Shown here: one piece after another, positions 1-6,595 of the stretch
Layout: every line of letters begins with the position of its first letter
How positions within the stretch are numbered: the first letter of the stretch is position 1
DNA from: an uncultured Eubacteriales bacterium
GTDB lineage: Bacteria; Bacillota; Clostridia; Lachnospirales; Bianqueaceae
Assembly (NCBI GenBank): GCA_900322165.1
Contig: ONYR01000246.1
Location: 1-7,780, forward strand
Reading direction: 5' to 3'
DNA: 7,780 nucleotides
Translations under genes and position numbers: made by a program
The notes under the pieces: model-generated
Told to the model about the DNA's origin: nothing
Database searches by the model: none
Seen by the model: the letters and a program-made list of their open reading frames with translations, nothing else

Positions 1-876
1 CACGTACCAGGTGCAGGTACCGAACGGGCTGTCTGAGAGGTGGACCCAGTTGTGGACCATCTCATGCGCGTAGAGGAAGAACAGCCAATCCGGGGAGAGA
101 TCGTTGCCTTCGGAATAGACGCACATGTACGAGCGTGTGTACGCCGTTCCGCCGGCCCTCTCCGAGCCTACGGTTTTGCGAATGAAAATGTTGTACGGAT
201 CCTCCGCGTCTTCAAAGAACTCGGACTCGTAGTCGAAGATCCGCGCCGCATCCATCGCCGGCTGGAGCATCTCGCGGCCGGAGAACCAGTAATAGCCAAA
301 GCGTCCGAAACGCACCGCGTTGAGCTCACCGGCGGCGTAGAAGGTCTGCTGCAGCAGTCCGCCAAAGGCCACCTTGTGGCACGTGCCGGGGCCAAAAGCC
401 CACGCGGCACTGGCGTTCTCCATCATATTCGACAGATCCCAGGTCAGAGTATAGTCGTATTGTTCTTTGGCAAACTCTTCCGCAAACGCGGGCATCGAAG
501 TCATGCCGGAACCGTCGATCCCGCCTTCCTCGAAGCCAAGATCAAAGCACGGATTTACCCCTACTGGTTTTAACGCCAGCGTGTACTGAACCTGGATCTC
601 GCCCTTGGTGTCGCGCAGCGGCTTGTACATCCATGCCAGGATATAGCCGCGGTTTTCTTCCACTTTTTCAAACGGGACTTCGCCCGCCTCATCCGTGATC
701 TGAAGCGGCACAGCGAAGGTCTCAAACGGCTTCATGATCGTACGGCCGTTCAGCTCAAAAAGCATCTCGCCCGCTTTACAGGCAAACTCCTGCAGCTTAA
801 GCGAAATCTCGATCGAAGCCTCCTTCGCAAGGCGAGACGCCATCATCGGCGTTAGATTTACTTTGACTTTTTTCAT
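1..876 (-). CDS. M61-like (gluzincin) zinc metallopeptidase, 3' partial
   Basis: The minus strand from ATG 876 to the window edge is open for exactly 292 codons with no stop; the rest of the gene lies outside. It starts MKKVKVNLTPMMASRLAKEA, with no signal peptide, so it is probably cytoplasmic. The N-terminal 200 or so residues are beta-rich and not closely recognisable, as is common in M1/M61 enzymes. Near the edge is the zinc-binding helix HEMVHNW (H271, E272, H275), followed by LSDSPFGTCTWYV, resembling the M61 pattern 'HExxHxW ... W-[FY]-x-E-G', in which the glutamate of the E-G is the third zinc ligand; that residue would fall just outside. M61 enzymes are glycyl-type aminopeptidases; M1 is the main alternative. 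Sitting 20 bases after the S9 peptidase, it is the third peptidase of the operon. Confidence 0.82.
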   Translation of the reverse strand, partial: MKKVKVNLTPMMASRLAKEASIEISLKLQEFACKAGEMLFELNGRTIMKPFETFAVPLQITDEAGEVPFEKVEENRGYILAWMYKPLRDTKGEIQVQYTLALKPVGVNPCFDLGFEEGGIDGSGMTSMPAFAEEFAKEQYDYTLTWDLSNMMENASAAWAFGPGTCHKVAFGGLLQQTFYAAGELNAVRFGRFGYYWFSGREMLQPAMDAARIFDYESEFFEDAEDPYNIFIRKTVGSERAGGTAYTRSYMCVYSEGNDLSPDWLFFLYAHEMVHNWVHLSDSPFGTCTWYV

Positions 877-883
877 TCCTGTG

Positions 884-888
884 TCCTC
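884..888 (-). promoter_or_regulatory. Ribosome binding site of the M61-like peptidase gene
   Basis: GAGGA lies 7 bases before the ATG at 876, within the 20-base gap after the second S9 peptidase stop. It fixes the start of the last, edge-truncated gene. Confidence 0.72.
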
Positions 889-896
889 AATACGGC

Positions 897-2996
897 TTAT
901 AGGTACTTCTCAAACCACTCCAGCATTGCGCCGTAATAGTGGGCGCGCTGCCGCTTTTCACGCGGCTGGTCGTGGGCGACATGCGGGTAGAGGATCATCT
1001 TGATCGGGAAGTCCTCGGGGTGGGAGTCCTTGAGCGCGACAAAAAGCTGATGCGCGCCCTCGACCGGGCAGCGAAGGTCGTCTTCGCCGTGCAGAATGAG
1101 GAACGGGGCGCTGACTTTTTCCATGCCGCAGATCGTGGACTTCTCGACCTGGTGAACCATGAACTCGCCAAAGGTCGGATAATCGCGGCTGCTGCCCTGC
1201 ATGTCGGAGGAGGCATAGCCGATGAGGTCATTCACGACCGAGCGCTGGGTAATGTACGCTTTGAAGCGCTTGGCGCGGGTGGCGGTGTAGTTCGTCATAT
1301 AGCCACCGTAGCTGCCGCCGGTCATGCCGATCCGCTCGGAATCGATAAAATCGAACTTCCGGCAGGCTTCCTCGGTGAACTGCATGATATCCGTGTACGC
1401 CGAGCCGTCGTAGGCGCGGTTTAAATTGCGGTGCAGATCTCCGTAGCCGGAGGATCCGCGCGGGTTGCAGTACAGCACGGCAAAGCCCGCTCCCGCGAAG
1501 CACTGATATTCAAGATCGAATCCGTAGGTCACGAACGGATGCGGCCCGCCGTGAACATAGACGATCGCCGGATATTTCTTTCCCGGCTCGCGGTTTTGCG
1601 GGGGAAGGATGAATCCGTGAACGGTGGATTCACCGTCGAGGGTCGTAAAGGTAATCTCCTCCGCGTGGGACACCGCAGTGGTATCAAGATAGTTTTGGCT
1701 TGACTGGTAGAGAAGCTCCAGCTCACCGCTGTCCTCGCGAAGGCGATAGTAGGCTTCGGGCTTGTCGGTCTCGCAGCGCGTCACGAGTGCTTCGCCGCCC
1801 CTTGGCGCGCTCATGCCGTTGTAGGCATATTTTCCTGTCAGAACCGGGATCGGCTCCTGCTCCACACCGTCAAGGCGCACCTTGTACACGCGGCACTCGC
1901 CCTTCCAGCCAGCGTGGAAATACACCCATGCCCCATCAGACGAGACGCGGACCTTCTCGAGTCCCTTGCCGCAGTGTGCGTTGTAGGCAAACTGGACGTT
2001 GTCGAAGCACTCGTCGGTCTTCTTCGTCAGCTTGACAAGCTCCTTGCCGTCAAGCGACACCTTGTAAAGCGAGCAGGAAGGATAGCCCGCCGTGTAGGTT
2101 TTATCACCGTAGTCGAGGATCCCGATGATCAGGTGCTGCCCGTCCTTGGTGAAGACCGGGCGGATCGGATTCGGGTAGGACACGACCATGCGGTCCTTCG
2201 TGACGCGCTCGATCTCCAACGTCTCGATATCGATTCGAAGCACGTCTGTCATGATGCTGACTTCCTTGTTGCAGAACAGGTTCGATTCGCAGACAACGTG
2301 CTTTCCGTCCGGATCGAAGATCGCATGCATGAAATTGCTCGTGCCCTTCGTGATCTTTTTGGCTTTATTCACCATGCCGTCGCCGTCCGCGTTCTTCCCG
2401 CCTTCTGCGGAAACCACGAACAGCTGCATGACCTCGGGCTTCGCGAAACCAAGCCCGTCAAACTTGTAGCCAAAGTCAGTAATGACAACCGCTTCCTTGG
2501 CTTTTTCCCGTCGGTAGGCCGCTTCCTCCTTCGGATTCACCTTCGTCTGCAGCCACTCCTCGTCCATCTCATCCGAGGCCGGGGAGGTAAACAGGATCTG
2601 CTTTCCGTCCTTGGACCACTGCGGGTCGGACGCACCGAAACGCATCTGCGTAATCTGGCGAACGCCGCCCTTCACGCGGTCATAAACAAAAATCTGGTAT
2701 TTTCCTTCCACGCGGGAGAGGAACAGGATCTTGGACCCGTCTTCGGAAGCGCGCGGACTCTCGTCCGCCTCGCCGCCCGCGGTGATATAGGTTTTCTCGC
2801 CGGAGGCAAGATTCATCAGCACGATCCGTGATCCGTTGCCGGACAGCCCGGTTCCGACCTCAGGCGACGAGGTCGAGGACTCGCCGGTTTTCACTTCCAT
2901 CAAAAGGGTGTTGCCGCCGTCCAAAAGGTCGCCGAAGCCGATCGCCTCCATGCGGTCGAAATCCGCGAATTCACTGACTTTTTTCAGCTTACTCAC
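897..2996 (-). CDS. S9 family serine peptidase (acylaminoacyl-peptidase/prolyl-oligopeptidase type)
   Basis: A 699-residue cytoplasmic serine peptidase of normal S9 length with no signal peptide. The N-terminal half (about 1-440) carries beta-propeller-like repeats such as SEDGSKILFLSR, WSKDGKQILFTS and FTKDGQHLIIG, with the S9C-like segment around 165-195 (VITDFGYKFDGLGF). The C-terminal alpha/beta hydrolase domain shows the oxyanion segment VHGGP (481-485), CNPRGSSGYG (510-519), nucleophile GGSYGGYM (S562), HGEDDLRCP (D640) and VAHDQ (H675), so the Ser-Asp-His triad is complete. The family cleaves short peptides, often releasing N-acylated or terminal residues or dipeptides; the substrate is not readable. 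It is a paralogue of the peptidase part of the upstream fusion: the hydrolase motifs match closely while the propellers differ. The GTG start overlaps the upstream gene by 8 bases, and 20 bases separate it from the next gene. Confidence 0.93.
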   Translation of the reverse strand: MSKLKKVSEFADFDRMEAIGFGDLLDGGNTLLMEVKTGESSTSSPEVGTGLSGNGSRIVLMNLASGEKTYITAGGEADESPRASEDGSKILFLSRVEGKYQIFVYDRVKGGVRQITQMRFGASDPQWSKDGKQILFTSPASDEMDEEWLQTKVNPKEEAAYRREKAKEAVVITDFGYKFDGLGFAKPEVMQLFVVSAEGGKNADGDGMVNKAKKITKGTSNFMHAIFDPDGKHVVCESNLFCNKEVSIMTDVLRIDIETLEIERVTKDRMVVSYPNPIRPVFTKDGQHLIIGILDYGDKTYTAGYPSCSLYKVSLDGKELVKLTKKTDECFDNVQFAYNAHCGKGLEKVRVSSDGAWVYFHAGWKGECRVYKVRLDGVEQEPIPVLTGKYAYNGMSAPRGGEALVTRCETDKPEAYYRLREDSGELELLYQSSQNYLDTTAVSHAEEITFTTLDGESTVHGFILPPQNREPGKKYPAIVYVHGGPHPFVTYGFDLEYQCFAGAGFAVLYCNPRGSSGYGDLHRNLNRAYDGSAYTDIMQFTEEACRKFDFIDSERIGMTGGSYGGYMTNYTATRAKRFKAYITQRSVVNDLIGYASSDMQGSSRDYPTFGEFMVHQVEKSTICGMEKVSAPFLILHGEDDLRCPVEGAHQLFVALKDSHPEDFPIKMILYPHVAHDQPREKRQRAHYYGAMLEWFEKYL

Positions 2997-5643
2997 CTTC
3001 CTTCACCCCTTCCTTTAAGAATCGGTTGAACCAGTCGACCATCTCCTGCACGTGCTTCTGCTGGTGGTGCAGCAGTCCGGTCCGGCTGACGTTGTGGTTT
3101 TCCCCGGGGAACATCACAAGCCGCACCGGCACGTCCTTTCGCCGCTCATGCATCGAGATAAACATCTGCTCCGACTGCTCGAAGCTGCAGCGGTAATCCT
3201 TGTAGCCGTGCAGCAGGAGAAGCGGGGTCTTGATCTTGTCCATGTCCTTGATAATGCTCGTACGGGCGCGCTCGATGAGGCAGCGCTCGATGTTGACCTT
3301 CGAGGGATCCATGCTCATTGAGTAGAAGCCCATGTCGCCGGTCCCGTAGGAGGTTGCCTTGTTGACAAAGACGCGCTGGCCGACCGCGGCCTTGAAGCGG
3401 TCCGTCATCATGATGATCTTGCAGGTCATGTAGCCGCCGTAGCTGCCGCCGGTGATGCCGACGCGCTCAGGGTCGATAAAGCCCTTTTCGATCGCGGCGT
3501 CCAAAAAGCCCATCAGATCATCGTAGGCTTCCTGACCCCAGGAGAGCTCGCTGTTGCAATGCGCAATGCCGTAGCCCGAGGAGCCGCGCGGGTCGCAGTA
3601 AACGACCGCGAAGCCTTCGTTCGCAAGGATCTGGATCTCGTGCCAGAAATCGTTGGTGTAGGTCACCTGCGGGCCGCCGTGAAGGTAGAGCACCGCGGGG
3701 TACTTCACGCCTTCCTCGAAATCGACCGGCTTGCAGACCCAGCCGTGGACCTTGTCCTTGCCGTCCTTGGTGGGAATGGTCATGGACTCAACCTGGCCTA
3801 GGGTCACTTCCTTCAGCCACGGGTTATTGTCCGCGAGGCGGTTCATATCGCTTGTCGCGGGATCGTAAAGGTAGAGCTCGCGCAGCGAGTAGGTCGTGCC
3901 CGCCGTCACGAGAATGGTTCCGTTCACCGGCGCGCAGAATTCGTGGATCGAATACTCCCCGCCCAAAACGAGCTCGGGCGTTGATTTTTCCTGAATTTTG
4001 ATTTTATAAAGGTTTTCGTTTCCGTTGTAGGCGGAAAGGAAATAGATCTCGTCTCCGACACGGGTCACAAACGGCTTTTCGTCCGCGAGCTGCGTGCGGC
4101 AGGCCGGAAGTCCGTACACACTGTCAACGCCCGTACCGTTTTCATAGTCAAAGAGGCAGACCGGCTTATCGCCCTCCTTCATACCCGCCGCGGGCACAAG
4201 GTAGAGCGATTCGGCCATGCCGCCGTCCTTAAAGTAATATCCGGTAATGACAAGCCCGCTTCCATCCTCCGTAAACACCGGGGGTACGTCCGCGGAAACC
4301 GGGCAGTGGTTCGTTACCTGTTTTTTCCGCTTGCCGGTCGTGTTTAACAAAAACAGCTCCTTGCGGGAGAATTTCACCCCTTTGTAGGGCTGTCCGAAAA
4401 CTGCGATCTTCTTGGAATCCGGGGAGAACGCCGGGAGAAGGTAGGGCATGTCGTCCGCGATGATCCGAACCTCACCGCTCACATCCGCAAGGCCGAGCAC
4501 ACTTAGCGAGCCGTCGCGCACACCGAAGACACTGTCGTTCTTATAGTCGATCTCCGTGATCTCTTTCGGTCCCCACTCTTTCTGGTATTCAAATTCGGCT
4601 TTCTCTTCCTCGGTCATCTCCGTCAGAACGTTTCCGGCTTCGATCTCTGCGGGGAACGCTTTCGCGGTAAAAACAAGCTTTTCTCCGTCCGGGGAGATCT
4701 CGAATCCGTTGACCCCGTGGCGAAGGTGGGTCAGCTGTCTCGCCTTGCCATCCTGAGCGGCTACGTAGATCTGGAACTCGCCGGTCTCGTCGGACAGGTA
4801 CGCAAAGTACGACCCGTCCGGAGCAAACCTCGGATTCTTCTCTGAGGTGCCCGCGTCAAGGCCGTATTCCTCGCCTGTCTCAAGGTTGAGCAAACGGATC
4901 TGAGGGTAGAATTCTCCGTCGTCTTTATGGGCCACGGTCTGGACATAGGCAGCCTTCGTTCCGTCCGCCGTGATCTGCGGATCCGAAACGTAAGCCATCT
5001 CCTTCATCGCGTCGGTGTTGAACTTGCGATGATACTGCCAGAGCGTCACCTGCTTCAGCGCTCCATCCTCCGGGGACAGGCGCAGATCGTCCCGCAGCGC
5101 ATCGATCGCCTCGGCCTCGTTGCCTTTCACGATCGCCGCGATAATATCCTTGTGGCGCGAGGCGATGACACTGTCATCTCCCGCGTCAAACGAAATGTTG
5201 ACGTACGTTGTTACGGCCTTATTCACCAGACGGTCGAGCGCGTCGATGATGAACGGGTCGCCGGTCTTGGCTGCAAGGGACGCGTGGAAGGTATAGTTGT
5301 CCATCGCGTCGATGTCTGCGAAAGCCTTGTCAAGCTGCTTGCCCTTGCCGCTTTGGATCAGCTTGTGAATCACAAGCGATTCGATCGAGAAGCGCAGCGT
5401 CTGAATGTTACGGAATTCTTTTTCATCGTACACATTCAGCTTGTAGCCTTTGCGCGGATAGGACAGCACGATCTGATCCTGCGCAAGGCGGTGCAGCACG
5501 TCGCCCGCGGTCCCTTTGCTGATCCCGAACTCGCGGCACAGATCCTGCTCCACGATATATTCATCGGGGCGGATCTTGCCATCCCTGATATCCCGAAGAA
5601 CCTCGTTATAGATTCTCTCGGTCAGTGAATCCATCTGCTTCAT
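2989..5643 (-). CDS. GntR/FCD regulator domain fused to S9 prolyl-oligopeptidase-family serine peptidase
   Basis: One uninterrupted 884-residue frame with two modules. Residues 1-70 are a GntR winged helix (LTERIYNEVLRDIRDGKI, then LCREFGISKG and the wing SYPRKGYKL). Residues about 75-195 resemble the FCD ligand domain of FadR-type regulators, with NYTFH (N116, H120) and RHKDIIAAI (H164). From about 205 begins a complete S9 peptidase: propeller start VSDPQITADG (219-228), repeats such as PRFAPDG and FEISPDG, then the alpha/beta hydrolase with LHGGP (654-658), CDPRGSSGYG, nucleophile GGSYGGYM (S734), HGYKD (D816) and GENH (H850). The triad is intact, so peptidase activity is expected; no signal peptide suggests the cytoplasm. 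GntR regulators are normally about 220-250 residues and separate. Whether this one still binds DNA is doubtful, as key arginines and metal ligands are replaced. Its stop overlaps the next gene by 8 bases. Confidence 0.9.
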   Translation of the reverse strand: MKQMDSLTERIYNEVLRDIRDGKIRPDEYIVEQDLCREFGISKGTAGDVLHRLAQDQIVLSYPRKGYKLNVYDEKEFRNIQTLRFSIESLVIHKLIQSGKGKQLDKAFADIDAMDNYTFHASLAAKTGDPFIIDALDRLVNKAVTTYVNISFDAGDDSVIASRHKDIIAAIVKGNEAEAIDALRDDLRLSPEDGALKQVTLWQYHRKFNTDAMKEMAYVSDPQITADGTKAAYVQTVAHKDDGEFYPQIRLLNLETGEEYGLDAGTSEKNPRFAPDGSYFAYLSDETGEFQIYVAAQDGKARQLTHLRHGVNGFEISPDGEKLVFTAKAFPAEIEAGNVLTEMTEEEKAEFEYQKEWGPKEITEIDYKNDSVFGVRDGSLSVLGLADVSGEVRIIADDMPYLLPAFSPDSKKIAVFGQPYKGVKFSRKELFLLNTTGKRKKQVTNHCPVSADVPPVFTEDGSGLVITGYYFKDGGMAESLYLVPAAGMKEGDKPVCLFDYENGTGVDSVYGLPACRTQLADEKPFVTRVGDEIYFLSAYNGNENLYKIKIQEKSTPELVLGGEYSIHEFCAPVNGTILVTAGTTYSLRELYLYDPATSDMNRLADNNPWLKEVTLGQVESMTIPTKDGKDKVHGWVCKPVDFEEGVKYPAVLYLHGGPQVTYTNDFWHEIQILANEGFAVVYCDPRGSSGYGIAHCNSELSWGQEAYDDLMGFLDAAIEKGFIDPERVGITGGSYGGYMTCKIIMMTDRFKAAVGQRVFVNKATSYGTGDMGFYSMSMDPSKVNIERCLIERARTSIIKDMDKIKTPLLLLHGYKDYRCSFEQSEQMFISMHERRKDVPVRLVMFPGENHNVSRTGLLHHQQKHVQEMVDWFNRFLKEGVKEGE
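3006..3011 (-). promoter_or_regulatory. Ribosome binding site of the second S9 peptidase gene
   Basis: AAGGGG lies 9 bases before a GTG at 2996, inside the last codons of the fusion gene, and a second purine run (AAGGAAG) directly abuts the GTG. It supports the GTG as start, giving the N-terminus MSKLKKVSEF and an 8-base overlap (GTGAGTAA) with the upstream stop. Confidence 0.65.
5047..5064 (-). promoter_or_regulatory. Candidate internal translation start between regulator and peptidase domains
   Basis: A GGAG (5064-5061) lies 11 bases before an in-frame GTG (5049-5047) at codon 199, just after the FCD-like domain and before the peptidase segment TLWQYHRKF. A stronger GGAGGA (5071-5066) lies slightly further upstream, 16 bases from that GTG. 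Initiation here would give a 686-residue stand-alone S9 peptidase, close to the 699 residues of the neighbouring S9 protein. Spacing is longer than ideal and such motifs arise by chance in coding DNA, so this is only a possibility. Confidence 0.25.
5059..5643 (-). other. GntR winged-helix plus short FCD-like domain region within the fusion protein
   Basis: This is the regulator portion (residues 1-195). The helix-turn-helix aligns with the family pattern 'V-S-R-x-x-V-R-E-A-L', but here reads ISKGTAGDVL, so the two arginines that usually read the operator become K43 and G47. In the FCD part the four metal positions keep the family spacing (H120 to H164 is 44 residues, H164 to the last position is 22), yet they read N116, H120, H164 and D186 where D, H, H, H is usual. 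The stretch between the first FCD helix (R84 to E88) and the FH motif is roughly 15 residues shorter than normal by my eye. The domain identity is well supported by pattern; its activity is not. Confidence 0.75.
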
Positions 5644-5651
5644 CGTCTGTT

Positions 5652-5657
5652 TCCTTT
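5652..5657 (-). promoter_or_regulatory. Ribosome binding site of the regulator-peptidase fusion gene
   Basis: AAAGGA sits 8 bases before the ATG at 5643, within the 16-base gap after the reductase stop codon. It favours the first Met (MKQMD) over the second Met three codons later, and shows that the GntR-like N-terminus is meant to be translated. Confidence 0.75.
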
Positions 5658-5659
5658 CT

Positions 5660-6595
5660 TCAGGCCTTCAGATAAGCATATTTGGCCGTGTAAACGTCCT
5701 CGACCGCCAGTCCGAGCGCATCGAAGATCGTGATTTCGCTATCCGAGCCTCGGCCCGGCGCTTTGCCAAGCAGCACCTCACCGATGCTCCCGACAATGTG
5801 ATCCTCCCCGATCAGTCCTTCCGCAAGCGGGACAAGGTATTCCCCGCTCTCCTTTTTGCAGGCTGCGATCTGATCCGCGTAAAGGCGGCTCGCCGCGACA
5901 AGATCAGACGCGACCTCGCGCGTAACCGGGGTAAAGGTTCCGACCGCGTTGATGTGCGTTCCCGGCGCGATCATGTCCTTTGTCAGGAACGGTTCCTTCG
6001 AAGGCGTCAGCGTACAGACGATGTCCGCCCCATAGACGCAGCTGCGAAGATCGTCCATGACCTCGACCGGCACGTCATAGATCGCCTCGGTCTCCTCCTT
6101 GAACGCCTCCGACGCCTCGCGTCGTAAATCATAAACGCGGATCTTCTCAATATTTCTCACCGCCAGGATCGCGGCGGTGTGCGAACGAGCCTCCGCGCCG
6201 GCTCCGACAAGTGCGAGCACTTTCGCATCCTTGCGGGCCAAAACGTCCGTTGCCGCGGCCGATACCGCACCCGTGCGGATCTCGGTAACCGCGGTCGCGT
6301 CGATGAGGCCGACCGGGGAACTGTGCTCACTCTCAAACAGAACCACGTAGCCCATGTGCGTCGGATACTCGGTTCCGGCGTTCGGTCCGTAAGCCGCGAG
6401 CACCTTCGCTCCGAAATAGTCTCCCGCGTAGGCCGGCATAAAGCCAAGCACCGCGGTGTTGGGCATCTTTACGATCAACCGCTGAGGCATCGCGCTTTTT
6501 CCCGTCTCGAGGTCCATCAGCGCTTCCTTCATCAAATCGACACACGCTTTCGAGCTAACCAGCCGTCTGACTTCCTGCTCTTCTACGATTTTCAT
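5660..6595 (-). CDS. Ornithine cyclodeaminase/mu-crystallin family NAD(P)-dependent enzyme, likely imino-acid reductase or amino-acid dehydrogenase
   Basis: A full-length 311-residue member of the OCD/mu-crystallin superfamily, a usual size. It has the substrate-domain lysine in GAKVLAAYG (K64), the conserved EIRTGA arginine (R107), the Rossmann dinucleotide loop GAGAEA (131-136, after the strand KVLALV), the segment HINAVGTFTPVTREV (214-228) and the family-typical tail TIFDALGLAVEDV (289-301). True ornithine cyclodeaminases carry a catalytic aspartate just after the AVG segment (G-x-D-x-P-G-K-T-E); here the aligned residue is F221 and the pattern P-x-x-R-E resembles mu-crystallin-like ketimine reductases. 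A reductase of cyclic imines, or an alanine-dehydrogenase-like role, is therefore more likely than ornithine deamination; this is inference from motifs. It overlaps the PLP gene by 4 bases and precedes the regulator-peptidase gene by 16 bases, so it is firmly in the operon. Confidence 0.88.
   Translation of the reverse strand: MKIVEEQEVRRLVSSKACVDLMKEALMDLETGKSAMPQRLIVKMPNTAVLGFMPAYAGDYFGAKVLAAYGPNAGTEYPTHMGYVVLFESEHSSPVGLIDATAVTEIRTGAVSAAATDVLARKDAKVLALVGAGAEARSHTAAILAVRNIEKIRVYDLRREASEAFKEETEAIYDVPVEVMDDLRSCVYGADIVCTLTPSKEPFLTKDMIAPGTHINAVGTFTPVTREVASDLVAASRLYADQIAACKKESGEYLVPLAEGLIGEDHIVGSIGEVLLGKAPGRGSDSEITIFDALGLAVEDVYTAKYAYLKA

Noticed and set aside
40..573. 177-codon plus-strand open frame near the left edge
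   Set aside because: It is antisense to the M61-like gene, whose frame is open for all 292 codons and carries HExxH; the plus-strand frame has no recognisable feature.
877..896. Terminator or promoter in the 20-base gap between the second S9 gene and the M61-like gene
   Set aside because: The gap is too short and holds only a ribosome binding site; no hairpin or T-run is visible.
1914..2831. 305-codon open frame on the plus strand opposite the second S9 peptidase
   Set aside because: It lies wholly antisense to a gene with clear S9 motifs; long antisense frames are common in codon-biased, GC-rich genes. The protein has no recognisable domain.
5040..5075. Fusion as an assembly or frameshift artefact joining two genes
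   Set aside because: The frame is continuous through both domains without stop or register change, and a good ribosome site precedes the GntR start; still worth confirming in reads.
4927..5628. 233-codon plus-strand open frame opposite the GntR/FCD region
   Set aside because: Antisense shadow of a frame with clear GntR and FCD motifs; rich in R, H, V and L as expected for a mirror frame, with no domain seen.
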